Source: Thioclava sediminum (GTDB taxonomy: Bacteria > Pseudomonadota > Alphaproteobacteria > Rhodobacterales > Rhodobacteraceae). From it: a stretch of 64,000 nt of DNA. Where the stretch lies: the NCBI RefSeq assembly GCF_002020355.1, contig NZ_MPZV01000002.1, forward strand, positions 868,001-932,000. The letters are read 5' to 3'. Position numbers and translations under genes: made by a program. Shown piece after piece: positions 46,240 through 55,561 of the stretch (positions are counted from its first letter, which is position 1; every line of letters starts with the position of its first letter). Under the pieces are notes generated by a model. The model saw only the letters and a program-made list of their open reading frames with translations. It was not told the origin of the DNA and made no database searches.

Positions 46240-47961
46240 ATGGGTAAGGACAGAACCCGATCATCGGCAAAACTCGGCACGGCGCTGAACCGCCTTGCTG
46301 CTGCGCGCGCAGGCCGTGCGCAGACGGCGACCGGATTCGTCAGCCAGCCCGAGCCGCGCACGATCGGCTCTTACGCCAAGGGACGGCAACTCGTTCAGGG
46401 CAACTTCCTGTTTGCGGGCTCTCTGATCGAAGGCCCCGGGGTCAATATCTGGGACCTGCCGATACCCGGCCCGGCTTTCGAGGATGCGCTGCAGGGCTGC
46501 GGCTGGCTCGACGACCTTGCGGCGCTGGGCACCCGCGAGGCGCGCCTGCGCGCACAAGACTGGGTCTTCGGCTGGATCGACCGCTTCGGCGACGGCAGCG
46601 GGCCGGGCTGGACGCCCGACCTGACGGGGCGCCGCCTGATCCGCTGGATCAACCATGCGATCCTGCTGCTGAACGGACGCGAACGCGAGGATGCCGACCG
46701 TTTCTTCCGCGCGCTGGGGCAACAGACGATCTTCCTATCGAAACGCTGGGCGGGCGCGGCCTGCGGGCTTCCGCGGTTTGAGGCGCTGACTGGGCTTGTC
46801 TATGCGGGTCTTGCGCTGACCGGAATGGAGCGCCATGCCGACCCCGCGCTGGAGGCCCTGTCGCGCGATTGCGCGGCGGAGATCGACGCCGAGGGCGGGA
46901 TCGCGACCCGAAACCCCGAGGAATTGCTGGAGATTCTGACGCTGTTGAACTGGGCCGCGGAGGCGTTGCAGACGGCAGGGCGCACGCCGCCCAGTCCGAT
47001 CCTCGATGCGATCGCGCGGATCGCCCCCACCCTGCGCGCGCTGCGCCACTCCGATGGGGCGCTCGCGCGATTTCACGGTGGCGGGCGCGGACCCGAAGGG
47101 CGGCTCGACACGGCGCTTTCGGCGACCGGTATCCGCAGCGTCCGGCGCGAGCCGATCGCGATGGGTTTCGTGCGGATGCAGGGCGGGCGCGGCTCGCTGA
47201 TCATCGACGCGGCGCGACCGCCGCAGGGCGACGCCTCGGCCAATGCCCATGCCTCGACGCTGGCCTTCGAGCTGACCTCGGGCCGCCGCCCGCTGATCGT
47301 CAATTGCGGCTCGGGTGCGCAATTCGGCTCGGACTGGCACCGCGCAGGCCGCGCCACCGCCAGCCATTCGACCCTCTCGATCCGAGGCTATTCCTCGTCC
47401 CGCCTCGGCCCCGAGCGCCTGTTCGGACGGGCCCCGCGCGCCTATCTCGACAAAACGCCGAAAACCGTCTGGTTCAAGCCTGACGATCTGTCGGAGACCG
47501 GGATGATCTTCGGCCATGACGGCTATGCCGAGACCCATGGCATGTCGCATATCCGCGAGCTGGACCTGTCCGTCGACGGGCGCGAATTGCGCGGGCGCGA
47601 CACGCTCGGCGCGATGACCCCTGACGACATCGACCGGTTCGACCAGATATTCGAGCGTGAAGGCCTGCGCGGCATTCCCTTCGACATCCGCTTCCACCTG
47701 CATCCCGATTGCGACGCGGCGCTCGATCTGGGCGGCACCGCCGTCTCGGTTGCGCTGCGCACCGGGGAAATCTGGATTTTCCGACATGACGGGGTCGCCG
47801 ATCTGGCGTTGGAACCCTCGGTTTACCTCGAAAAAGGGCGCATTCGCCCGCGTCCTGCGCAACAGATCGTGCTTTCCAGCAAGGTTCTGGACCGGGCTTG
47901 CCAGATTGGCTGGACCTTTTCGCAAGCACGCGATAACTCCACGGCCATCGACGCGCCCTGA
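46240..47961 (+). CDS. Heparinase II/III family protein
   Basis: 573 aa. A helical toroid in the first half (LIRWINHAILLLNGRERED, KRWAGAACGLPRFEALTGLVYAGL) is followed by a beta-sandwich with ASTLAFELTSGRRPLIVNCG, SDWHRAGRATASHSTLSI and HDGYAETHGMSHIRELDLS. Named after polysaccharide lyases, but this group in alphaproteobacteria has no signal peptide and no proven substrate. It sits between the rRNA methyltransferase and purH, an arrangement I recall from other Rhodobacterales. Confidence 0.88.
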   Translation: MGKDRTRSSAKLGTALNRLAAARAGRAQTATGFVSQPEPRTIGSYAKGRQLVQGNFLFAGSLIEGPGVNIWDLPIPGPAFEDALQGCGWLDDLAALGTREARLRAQDWVFGWIDRFGDGSGPGWTPDLTGRRLIRWINHAILLLNGREREDADRFFRALGQQTIFLSKRWAGAACGLPRFEALTGLVYAGLALTGMERHADPALEALSRDCAAEIDAEGGIATRNPEELLEILTLLNWAAEALQTAGRTPPSPILDAIARIAPTLRALRHSDGALARFHGGGRGPEGRLDTALSATGIRSVRREPIAMGFVRMQGGRGSLIIDAARPPQGDASANAHASTLAFELTSGRRPLIVNCGSGAQFGSDWHRAGRATASHSTLSIRGYSSSRLGPERLFGRAPRAYLDKTPKTVWFKPDDLSETGMIFGHDGYAETHGMSHIRELDLSVDGRELRGRDTLGAMTPDDIDRFDQIFEREGLRGIPFDIRFHLHPDCDAALDLGGTAVSVALRTGEIWIFRHDGVADLALEPSVYLEKGRIRPRPAQQIVLSSKVLDRACQIGWTFSQARDNSTAIDAP

Positions 47962-48025
47962 CCTTGGGGCAGATCCCGAGGATGGCCCTGGGCGCCCCTG
48001 ACCTGAGCCTTGCGAGGAGCTGCCC

Positions 48026-49612
48026 GTGACCCGCCCGATCCCCCTGACCCGTGCGCTGATTTCCGTTTCCGACAAGACCGGACTGGTCGACTTCGCCCAA
48101 GCGCTTGCCGCGCGCGGCGTCGAACTTCTCTCGACCGGCGGCACCGCCAAGACCCTGCGCGAAGCTGGCCTCAGCGTGCGCGACGTCGCCGATCTGACGG
48201 GATTCCCGGAGATGATGGACGGCCGCGTCAAGACGCTGCATCCGAAAGTGCATGGCGGCCTGCTGGCGCTGCGCGACAACGAAGAACACCTCGCCGCGAT
48301 GGAAGCGCATCAGATCGAGGCGATCGACCTGCTGGTGGTGAACCTCTACCCGTTCGAGGAAACGGTCGCGAAGGGCGCCGATTACGACACCTGCATCGAG
48401 AATATCGATATCGGTGGCCCGGCGATGATCCGGGCCGCGGCGAAGAACCACGCCTTCGTCTCGACCGTCGTGGATGTCGAAGATTACGCCGCCGTGCTCG
48501 AAGAGCTCGACGCGAATGACGGCGCGACCTCCTACCCGTTCCGCCAGCGCCTCGCCCAGATCGCCTATGCGCGCACCGCTGCCTATGACGCCGCCGTCTC
48601 GACCTGGATGGCAGGCGCCATCGGCGAAGAGACCCCGCGCCGCCGTGCCTTCGCAGGCACGCTCGCGCAGACCCTGCGCTACGGCGAGAACCCGCATCAG
48701 CAGGCGGCCTTCTACCTCGACGGCACGAACCGTCCGGGCGTCGCGACCGCCAAGCAGCTTCAGGGCAAGGAACTGAGCTACAATAACATCAACGACACCG
48801 ATGCCGCCTATGAGCTGGTCTCGGAATTCGGCACCGAGAAACCCGCCGTCGCGATCATCAAGCACGCGAACCCCTGCGGCGTGGCGACCGGCGAGACCGT
48901 GATCGAGGCCTATAAGCGCGCCTTCGACTGCGACCGGACCTCGGCCTTCGGCGGCATCATCGCGCTGAACCAGACGCTGGATGCGGCGACCGCCGAAGAG
49001 ATCACCAAGATCTTCTCGGAAGTCATCATCGCGCCGTCGGTGGACGACGCCGCGAAAGAGGTCATCGCGAAGAAGAAGAACGTGCGCCTGCTGGAAACCG
49101 GAGGCCTGCCCGACATCACCGCACCGATCACGACCTATCGTCAGGTCGCGGGCGGCTTCCTCGTGCAGGACAAGGACAATGGCGTGATCACGCTGGACGA
49201 TCTGAAAGTCGTGACCGAGCGCCAGCCCTCCGAGCGGGAACTCAAAGACCTGCTCTTCGCGTGGAAAGTCGCGAAACACGTCAAGTCGAACGCGATCATC
49301 TACGTCAAGGACGGCGCAACCGTCGGCGTGGGCGCGGGCCAGATGAGCCGTGTCGACTCGACCCGGATCGCGGCGCGCAAGGCCGAAGACATGATGGAAG
49401 CCGCCGGCCTGACCGAGACGCCCACCAAGGGATCGGTCGTGGCGTCCGACGCCTTCTTCCCCTTCGCAGACGGTCTGATCACCGCGGCTGAGGCCGGCGC
49501 CACCGCGATCATCCAGCCCGGCGGCTCGATGCGCGATCAGGAAGTGATCGACGCGGCGAACGAGCGCGGGCTCGCGATGGTCTTCACCGGAATGCGCCAT
49601 TTCCGCCACTGA
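48026..49612 (+). CDS. purH: Bifunctional AICAR formyltransferase / IMP cyclohydrolase
   Basis: 528 aa, normal length, catalysing the last two steps of purine synthesis. The IMP cyclohydrolase domain (1-200) includes [13 protein letters not shown] and [13 protein letters not shown]; the formyltransferase domain has [26 protein letters not shown] and [11 protein letters not shown]. The start is a GTG with AGGAG 7 nt upstream. It is followed by a hairpin and then lspA. Confidence 0.97.
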   Translation: MTRPIPLTRALISVSDKTGLVDFAQALAARGVELLSTGGTAKTLREAGLSVRDVADLTGFPEMMDGRVKTLHPKVHGGLLALRDNEEHLAAMEAHQIEAIDLLVVNLYPFEETVAKGADYDTCIENIDIGGPAMIRAAAKNHAFVSTVVDVEDYAAVLEELDANDGATSYPFRQRLAQIAYARTAAYDAAVSTWMAGAIGEETPRRRAFAGTLAQTLRYGENPHQQAAFYLDGTNRPGVATAKQLQGKELSYNNINDTDAAYELVSEFGTEKPAVAIIKHANPCGVATGETVIEAYKRAFDCDRTSAFGGIIALNQTLDAATAEEITKIFSEVIIAPSVDDAAKEVIAKKKNVRLLETGGLPDITAPITTYRQVAGGFLVQDKDNGVITLDDLKVVTERQPSERELKDLLFAWKVAKHVKSNAIIYVKDGATVGVGAGQMSRVDSTRIAARKAEDMMEAAGLTETPTKGSVVASDAFFPFADGLITAAEAGATAIIQPGGSMRDQEVIDAANERGLAMVFTGMRHFRH

Positions 49613-49631
49613 TCTGCCGGTATCTTTGCGT

Positions 49632-49651
49632 AGCCCGGTAGATACCGGGCT
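49632..49651 (+). terminator. Hairpin after purH
   Basis: AGCCCGGT pairs with ACCGGGCT around AGAT, 19 nt after the purH stop. There is no T-run, so it may be a weak terminator or an mRNA end stabiliser. Confidence 0.5.
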
Positions 49652-49696
49652 GCGCCTTCTGGCATGAAGACGTGACGAGAAACAAACGAGGGCCAG

Positions 49697-50176
49697 ATGC
49701 GGCTAGCAGCGAAAGTGACAGCGGGCGTCCTGCTCCTCGACCAGGTGTCGAAATATATCGTCGTGCAGGGGATGCATCTCGATCAGCGCGGCGCGATCGA
49801 CGTGGTGCCGCCCTACCTCAACTTTCGCATGGCGTGGAATCGCGGCGTCAATTTCGGCCTGTTCTCCGGCGAAACCGACTGGATGCGCTGGGTACTGATT
49901 ATCGTGGCGCTTGTGATTTCGCTCTGGGTCTGGGTCTGGATCGCGCGTGAGCCGCATTCGGCGCGGGTGAATATCTCGGCAGGGCTGCTGGTCGGCGGCG
50001 CGCTTGGCAACGTGGTCGACAGGCTCGTCTATGGCGCGGTGGCGGACTTCCTGAACATGTCGCTGCCGGGCTGGCAGAACCCCTATTCTTTCAACGTCGC
50101 CGATGTGGCGATTTTCCTCGGCGCGGTCGGTCTGGTGCTGTTCACCGGCAAGGACCATCGCGCCAACGACGGCTAG
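49697..50176 (+). CDS. lspA: Lipoprotein signal peptidase (signal peptidase II)
   Basis: 159 aa aspartic protease with four transmembrane helices that cleaves prolipoproteins after lipidation. Family marks: LLDQVSKYIVV, FRMAWNRGVNFGLF, and the two catalytic aspartates in GGALGNVVDRLVYGAVADF and SFNVADVAIFLG. GAGGG lies 4 nt before the ATG. The next gene encodes a lipoprotein. Confidence 0.96.
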   Translation: MRLAAKVTAGVLLLDQVSKYIVVQGMHLDQRGAIDVVPPYLNFRMAWNRGVNFGLFSGETDWMRWVLIIVALVISLWVWVWIAREPHSARVNISAGLLVGGALGNVVDRLVYGAVADFLNMSLPGWQNPYSFNVADVAIFLGAVGLVLFTGKDHRANDG

Positions 50177-50247
50177 CCTGTTTTTCGCAGGTGACGACGC
50201 TCCAATGTTGCGTTAAGACGGGGGCGGAACTGGCAAGGGAGTGGTTC

Positions 50248-50799
50248 ATGCAGGCGAAGATCGGCACGCTCGGACTCGCGTTTACAGCGGTACTGACGCT
50301 GGCTGCCTGCGGCAATTCCCGCGATCCCAGCCTGATGAATCTACGGTCTTCGCACCAGGGCCCGGACGAATTCGGCGTGATTCCGACGAAACCGTTGGAG
50401 ATGCCGGAGAACCTCGATGCGCTGCCGCCGCCCACGCCGGGTGGCAAGAACATCACCGATCCCACGCCCGAAGCCGATGCCGTCGCAGCCCTTGGTGGCA
50501 ATCCGCGCCGCCTCGACGAGACCGGACAGGTCCCGACCTCCGATCGCGCGCTGGTCTCCGCCGCGTCGCGCTACGGCAGCCAGTCGGGCATCCGCCAGAC
50601 CCTCGCCGCCGAGGATTATCAGTGGCGCAAGGATCACGACGGCCGCCTGCTGGAGCGTCTGTTCCAGGTTTCGGTCTATTACAAAGCCTACAAGCCGATG
50701 GAGCTCGACCAGTCGGCAGAGCTTGAGCGCTGGCGCCGCCTCGGCGTCGTCACGCCCGGCGCACCGCCCTCGGGCGAAGCGCAGCGCGCGGTCAAGTAA
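50248..50799 (+). CDS. DUF3035 lipoprotein
   Basis: 183 aa. The signal MQAKIGTLGLAFTAVLTLAAC ends in lipobox LAAC. The mature part begins GNSRDPSLMNL and contains GPDEFGVIPTKPLEMPENLDALPPPTPGG, the DUF3035 hallmark seen in Rhodobacterales. The function is unknown; it is presumably anchored in the envelope. It lies directly after lspA and before two M16 peptidases. Confidence 0.88.
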   Translation: MQAKIGTLGLAFTAVLTLAACGNSRDPSLMNLRSSHQGPDEFGVIPTKPLEMPENLDALPPPTPGGKNITDPTPEADAVAALGGNPRRLDETGQVPTSDRALVSAASRYGSQSGIRQTLAAEDYQWRKDHDGRLLERLFQVSVYYKAYKPMELDQSAELERWRRLGVVTPGAPPSGEAQRAVK

Positions 50800-50892
50800 T
50801 CCGAGAAATCATCACGAGAACGTCACCGGCGTTTGCACGTCGGGCGAGAGTGCTTATCTTCGCCCAAACTGTGTCTTGTGAGGAGTTGGGCA

Positions 50893-52275
50893 TTGCGTGC
50901 ATTCCTGTTCGCCCTGCTGACATTAGCAGGTCTGAGCCCGGCGGTGGCCGGTGACGTCTCTACCTTCGAGTTGGAAAACGGCCTGAAAGGCGTCGTGATC
51001 GAGGATCATCGCGCTCCGGTCGTGGTTCATATGGTCTGGTACAAAGCCGGGTCGGCCGACGAGAAGCGCGGTAAATCCGGCATCGCCCATTACCTCGAAC
51101 ACCTGATGTTCAAGGGCACCGACACGATGGCGCCCGGTGAGCTGTCGAAGACGGTCGCGGCCAATGGCGGCTCGGACAACGCCTTCACCAGCTACGATTA
51201 CACCGCCTATTTCCAGCGCATCGCGGCCGACCGGCTGCCGCTGGTGATGAAGATGGAAGCGGATCGGATGCGCAATCTGCGGATTTCGCCCGATGACGCG
51301 AAGACCGAACTGCAGGTTATCCTCGAAGAACGCGCGCAGCGTACCGATTCCAATCCGCAGGCTCTGTTCAACGAACAGACGCGCGCCTCGCAGTTCCTCA
51401 ATTCACCCTACGGCACGCCGGTCATCGGCTGGCGCAAGGAGATGGAAGGGCTGACCCGGCAGGACGCGCTCAACTGGTATCACGAATATTATGCACCCAA
51501 TAACGCGATCCTCGTGGTCGCGGGCGATGTGAAGCCCGACGAGGTGAAGGCGCTGGCCGAGAAGTATTACGGCAAGCTGAAACCGACCGAAGACCTCAGC
51601 CCCCGCGCCCGCCCGCAGGAGCCGCCGCAACGCGCCTCGCGCCACCTGACCTTCGAGGATCCGCAGATCGCACAGCCCTATCTGGTGCGCAGCTACCTCG
51701 CCCCCGAACGCAATCCGGGCGACCAGAAGCGCGCCGCCGCCCTGACTGTGCTGTCCGAGATTCTCGGTGGCAATCAGGCGACCTCCGTGCTGGGCCGCAA
51801 GCTGATCTATGGCGACGGCACCGCGATCTATGCGTCGAGCTATTACGACGGCATGTCGATCGATGCGACGACCTTCAACCTCTCGGTGATGCCCGCCAAG
51901 GACGTGAGCCTCCCCGAGGCCGAAAAGGCGCTCGACACGGCGCTGAAGCAATTCCTGAAGGAGGGCATTGACCCCGAGCAATTCGCCCGCATCAAGACGC
52001 AGGTGAAGGCCGCCGAAATCTATTCGCGCGACAACACGCAGGGCCTCGCGCGGCGCTATGGCGAGGCGCTGGCCTCGGGCTTCTCGGTGAAAGATGTCGA
52101 GGATTGGCCGGATGTTCTGACCTCGGTGACGGAAGAGGACGTGATGGCCGCCGCTCGCGACCTGTTCCAGAACAAGGACTCGGTGACGGGCTATGCCAAG
52201 CGCCCCGATGACGCCCCCACCGAAGCTGCGGCCCCCGCCGCACCGCCCGCGCCTGCGCAGGAGATCACCCAATGA
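50893..52275 (+). CDS. M16 family zinc peptidase, catalytic subunit
   Basis: 460 aa. From the TTG start at 50893, AGGAG lies 7 nt upstream and a good signal peptide results (MRAFLFALLTLAGLSPAVAG), so a periplasmic protein. The inverted zinc site HYLEH is at residues 66-70 (SGIAHYLEHLMFKGT), with a downstream Glu in LQVILEER. The C-terminus is Ala/Pro-rich. It overlaps the second M16 gene by 4 nt, so the two probably form a heterodimer like mitochondrial processing peptidase. Confidence 0.92.
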   Translation: MRAFLFALLTLAGLSPAVAGDVSTFELENGLKGVVIEDHRAPVVVHMVWYKAGSADEKRGKSGIAHYLEHLMFKGTDTMAPGELSKTVAANGGSDNAFTSYDYTAYFQRIAADRLPLVMKMEADRMRNLRISPDDAKTELQVILEERAQRTDSNPQALFNEQTRASQFLNSPYGTPVIGWRKEMEGLTRQDALNWYHEYYAPNNAILVVAGDVKPDEVKALAEKYYGKLKPTEDLSPRARPQEPPQRASRHLTFEDPQIAQPYLVRSYLAPERNPGDQKRAAALTVLSEILGGNQATSVLGRKLIYGDGTAIYASSYYDGMSIDATTFNLSVMPAKDVSLPEAEKALDTALKQFLKEGIDPEQFARIKTQVKAAEIYSRDNTQGLARRYGEALASGFSVKDVEDWPDVLTSVTEEDVMAAARDLFQNKDSVTGYAKRPDDAPTEAAAPAAPPAPAQEITQ

Positions 52276-53597
52276 TCCACACCCGTTTCCCGATCACCGC
52301 GCGCCTCGTGATGGCGTCGCTCTTTGCATGCATCCTGGCGCTGCCCGCTCGTGCGATCGACATTCAGCAGGTCACGTCGCCCGGCGGCATCAAGGCTTGG
52401 CTGGTGGAGAATCACGACATCCCCTTCACCGCGCTCGACATCGCCTTCCGCGGCGGGGCGAGCCTCGATGCGACCGGCAAACGCGGCGCGATCAACCTGA
52501 TGACCGCCACGCTCGAAGAGGGCGCGGGCGAGAAGAACTCGCAGCAATTCGCCGAGGCCGAGGAGGCGCTGGCCGCGCAATTCGGCTTCGACGTGGGCGA
52601 CGACTCGCTCGATATCTCGGCCCGGATGCTGACCGAGAACCGCGACAAATCCGTCGAGCTTCTGCGCGAGGCGCTGGTCAATCCGCGCTTCGATCAAAGC
52701 GCGATCGAACGCGTGCGCCAGCAGGTGCTGGCCGTGATCGCATCTGACAAGCAAAACCCCAACGACATCGCGGCCGAGAAATTCCGCGAGATCACCTATG
52801 GCGATCACCCCTATGGCAGTTCGCTCAACGGCACCGTCGAGAGCGTGAAGGGCCTCACGCGCGAGGATCTGTTCGAAGCCAAGGACCGCGTGATGAGCCG
52901 CGATCACTTGGTGGTCTCCGCCGTGGGCGACATCACCCCGGAAGAGCTCGGGCCGATGCTCGACAAGCTGCTGGGCGATCTGCCCGCCAAGGGTGCCGAC
53001 ATGCCGCCCCCCGCCGATCCGAGCTTCAAGGGCGGCGTGACCACGGTCGATTTCGACAGCCCGCAATCGGTGGTGATGTTCGGCCAGAAGGGGATCGGCC
53101 TGAAAGACCCCGATTTCTTCGCGGCCTATGTGCTCAACCAGATCGTCGGCGCGGGTGGGTTCTCGTCGCGGCTGATGGACGAGGTGCGCGAGAAGCGCGG
53201 CCTGACCTATGGAATCGCCTCCTATATCGTCGACAAGGATCTGGCGAAGACGTGGCAGGGCAGCTTCGCCTCCGCCAATGAGAAGGTCGCCGAGGCGATC
53301 TCGGTCGTCAAAGAACAGTGGAAGAAAGCGGCGACCGGCCAGGTCACCGACAAGGAACTGGAGGACGCCAAGACCTACCTCACCGGCGCCTATCCGCTGC
53401 GCTTCGACGGCAATGGCACGATCGCGGGCATCCTGACGGGGATGCAGCTCAACGACATGGCGCCGAGCTATATCGACACCCGCAACGACAAGGTGAACGC
53501 GGTCACGAAGGCCGATGTCCAGCGCGTCGCCAAGCGTATCCTGAACCCCGACAACCTCACCTTCGTGGTCGTCGGACGCCCGCAGGGCCTGAACTGA
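52272..53597 (+). CDS. M16 family peptidase-like, non-catalytic subunit
   Basis: 441 aa with a signal peptide (LVMASLFACILALPARA). The fold matches its partner, but the zinc motif is lost: the equivalent position reads AINLMTATLEEGAG. The C-terminal REKRGLTYGIASY keeps the substrate-binding Arg/Tyr element of non-catalytic subunits. It probably forms the substrate-binding half of the periplasmic peptidase. Confidence 0.92.
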   Translation: MIHTRFPITARLVMASLFACILALPARAIDIQQVTSPGGIKAWLVENHDIPFTALDIAFRGGASLDATGKRGAINLMTATLEEGAGEKNSQQFAEAEEALAAQFGFDVGDDSLDISARMLTENRDKSVELLREALVNPRFDQSAIERVRQQVLAVIASDKQNPNDIAAEKFREITYGDHPYGSSLNGTVESVKGLTREDLFEAKDRVMSRDHLVVSAVGDITPEELGPMLDKLLGDLPAKGADMPPPADPSFKGGVTTVDFDSPQSVVMFGQKGIGLKDPDFFAAYVLNQIVGAGGFSSRLMDEVREKRGLTYGIASYIVDKDLAKTWQGSFASANEKVAEAISVVKEQWKKAATGQVTDKELEDAKTYLTGAYPLRFDGNGTIAGILTGMQLNDMAPSYIDTRNDKVNAVTKADVQRVAKRILNPDNLTFVVVGRPQGLN

Positions 53598-53605
53598 TTT
53601 GGCTG

Positions 53606-53655
53606 GGGATAGCTGGCGCGAATCTCTTTAGATGAGCGTCGCGCCATGCTATCCC
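53606..53655 (+). promoter_or_regulatory. Long imperfect inverted repeat before mutL
   Basis: GGGATAGC-T-GGCGCGA (53606-53621) is complementary to TCGCGCC-AT-GCTATCCC (53639-53655), 15 pairs with a small internal loop and a 17-nt apical loop. It ends 7 nt before the mutL ATG, where it could terminate the M16 transcript or mask the mutL ribosome site. Confidence 0.65.
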
Positions 53656-53662
53656 TAGTGGA

Positions 53663-55561
53663 ATGAACCAGCACAACCGCAATATCGGCGCGTCTGAGCG
53701 CCCCGTGATCCGGCAGCTCGATGACGCTGCGGCAAACCGCATTGCAGCAGGCGAGGTGGTCGAACGTCCGGCCTCTGCCGTGAAAGAGCTGGTGGAGAAC
53801 GCGCTGGACGCGGGCGCGTCGCGGGTCGCGGTGGAATATTGCGATGGCGGCAAGACGCTGATCCGCGTGACCGACGACGGCTGCGGGATGACCGCCGAGG
53901 ATCTGCCGCTGGCGCTCTCGCGCCATGCCACCTCGAAGATCGATGGCTCGGACCTTCTCAACATCCACACTTTCGGCTTTCGCGGCGAGGCTCTGCCTTC
54001 GCTTGGTGCGGTCGGACGGCTGACGATCACCTCGCGCGTCGATGGTCTCGACGCCTTCCAGATCAGCGTGGCGGGCGGCCAGATTGGACCGGTGAAACCG
54101 GCGGCGTTGAACCGGGGCACCGTGGTCGAACTGCGCGACCTGTTCTTCGCGACGCCCGCGCGGCTGAAATTCATGCGCACCGACCGGGCCGAGGCGCAGG
54201 CGATCGCCGATGTGATGAAGCGGCTCGCGATGGCAGAGCCCTATGTCAGCTTCACCCTCACCGATGTCTCGAACGGCAAATCGCGCGAGATTTTCCGCGC
54301 CGATGGCGAGCAGGGCGAGCTGTTCGACGCGCTCTCGGAACGACTGGCCCGGGTGATCGGGCGCGCCTTCTCGGATAACGCGGTGAAGATCGACGCCGAG
54401 CGCGAAGATATCCGCCTGACCGGCTACGCAGCACTGCCCACCTATTCGCGCGGCGCGGCGGTGGAGCAGTTCCTGTTCGTCAACGGTCGTCCCGTGCGCG
54501 ACAAGCAGCTGACCGGCGCGCTGCGCGCGGCTTACATGGATTTCCTCAGCCGCGAACGTCATCCCGCCGCCTGCCTGTTCCTGACCTGCGAGCCCGAGCG
54601 TGTCGACGTCAACGTCCACCCCGCCAAGGCCGAGGTCCGCTTCCGCGAGGCCGCGACCGTGCGCGGGCTGATCGTGACCGGGCTGCGCCATGCGCTGGCG
54701 CAGGCGGGGCACCGGGCGTCCTCGACCGTCTCGGATGCGACGCTTGGCGCGATGCGCCCCGAACCCACCGCCGATCAGCCGCCGCGCATCTATCAGATGG
54801 ATCGCCCGAGCCTCGGCGCGATGCGCTCGTCCTACTCCGCGCAGGCGCCGCTGCCCGATCCGGCCTATCAGCAGTTATCCTACCAGCAGCCGTCCTTTCA
54901 GGAGGCCCCTGCGCCCAGCTTCGACTATGCGCCCTCGGCGCGGGCCGAGGCCCCTGCCCCGGCCGAACCTGCGCTGACCGAGAGGCCCTTGGGCGCGGCG
55001 CGTGCGCAGGTGCATGAGAATTACATCATCGCCCAGACCGAGCGCGGCATCGTCATCGTCGATCAGCACGCCGCGCATGAGCGGCTCGTCTATGAGAAGC
55101 TGAAAGGCCAGATGGCCGAGAATGGGGTGCCCGCGCAGGCGCTGCTGATCCCCGAGATCGTCGAACTCAGCCAAGGCGACGCCGCGCTGCTTTTGGAACA
55201 TGCCGACGCGCTCGCCCGCCTTGGCCTCACCATCGAACCCTTCGGCGGCAGCGCGATCGCGGTGCGCGAAACCCCCGCCGTTCTGGGCGAGATCAATGCC
55301 GAAGGGCTGCTGCGCGACGTGCTCGACGAGCTGTCCGATCTCGGCGACAGCCAGTTGGTGCAGGCCAAGATCGAAGCGGTGCTCAGCCGCATGGCCTGCC
55401 ACGGCTCGATCCGCTCGGGCCGCCAGATGCGCGCCGACGAAATGAACGCGCTGCTGCGCCAGATGGAGGCCACGCCCCATTCCGGCCAGTGCAACCATGG
55501 GCGTCCGACGTATGTCGAATTGAAGCTCAGCGATATTGAAAGACTGTTTGGCCGCACATGA
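53663..55561 (+). CDS. mutL: DNA mismatch repair protein MutL
   Basis: 632 aa. The GHKL ATPase N-terminus has IRQLDDAAANRIAAGEVVER, ENALDAGA, TDDGCGM and FGFRGEALPS. The C-terminal dimerisation domain has VDQHAAHERLVYE, matching the DQHA(X)2E(X)4E endonuclease motif of MutL proteins from bacteria without MutH, plus ACHGSIRSG and CNHGRPTYVEL. So nicking activity is likely. A Pro/Gln-rich linker (about 370-440) separates the two. It overlaps rmuC by 4 nt. Confidence 0.96.
   Translation: MNQHNRNIGASERPVIRQLDDAAANRIAAGEVVERPASAVKELVENALDAGASRVAVEYCDGGKTLIRVTDDGCGMTAEDLPLALSRHATSKIDGSDLLNIHTFGFRGEALPSLGAVGRLTITSRVDGLDAFQISVAGGQIGPVKPAALNRGTVVELRDLFFATPARLKFMRTDRAEAQAIADVMKRLAMAEPYVSFTLTDVSNGKSREIFRADGEQGELFDALSERLARVIGRAFSDNAVKIDAEREDIRLTGYAALPTYSRGAAVEQFLFVNGRPVRDKQLTGALRAAYMDFLSRERHPAACLFLTCEPERVDVNVHPAKAEVRFREAATVRGLIVTGLRHALAQAGHRASSTVSDATLGAMRPEPTADQPPRIYQMDRPSLGAMRSSYSAQAPLPDPAYQQLSYQQPSFQEAPAPSFDYAPSARAEAPAPAEPALTERPLGAARAQVHENYIIAQTERGIVIVDQHAAHERLVYEKLKGQMAENGVPAQALLIPEIVELSQGDAALLLEHADALARLGLTIEPFGGSAIAVRETPAVLGEINAEGLLRDVLDELSDLGDSQLVQAKIEAVLSRMACHGSIRSGRQMRADEMNALLRQMEATPHSGQCNHGRPTYVELKLSDIERLFGRT

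Noticed and set aside
44201-46270. A 689-codon leftward frame opposite dapB and the RNA methyltransferase
   Set aside because: Antisense to two well-supported genes with no recognisable domain.
47474-49609. A 711-codon leftward frame opposite purH
   Set aside because: Purely antisense to PurH; PurH motifs are complete on the other strand.
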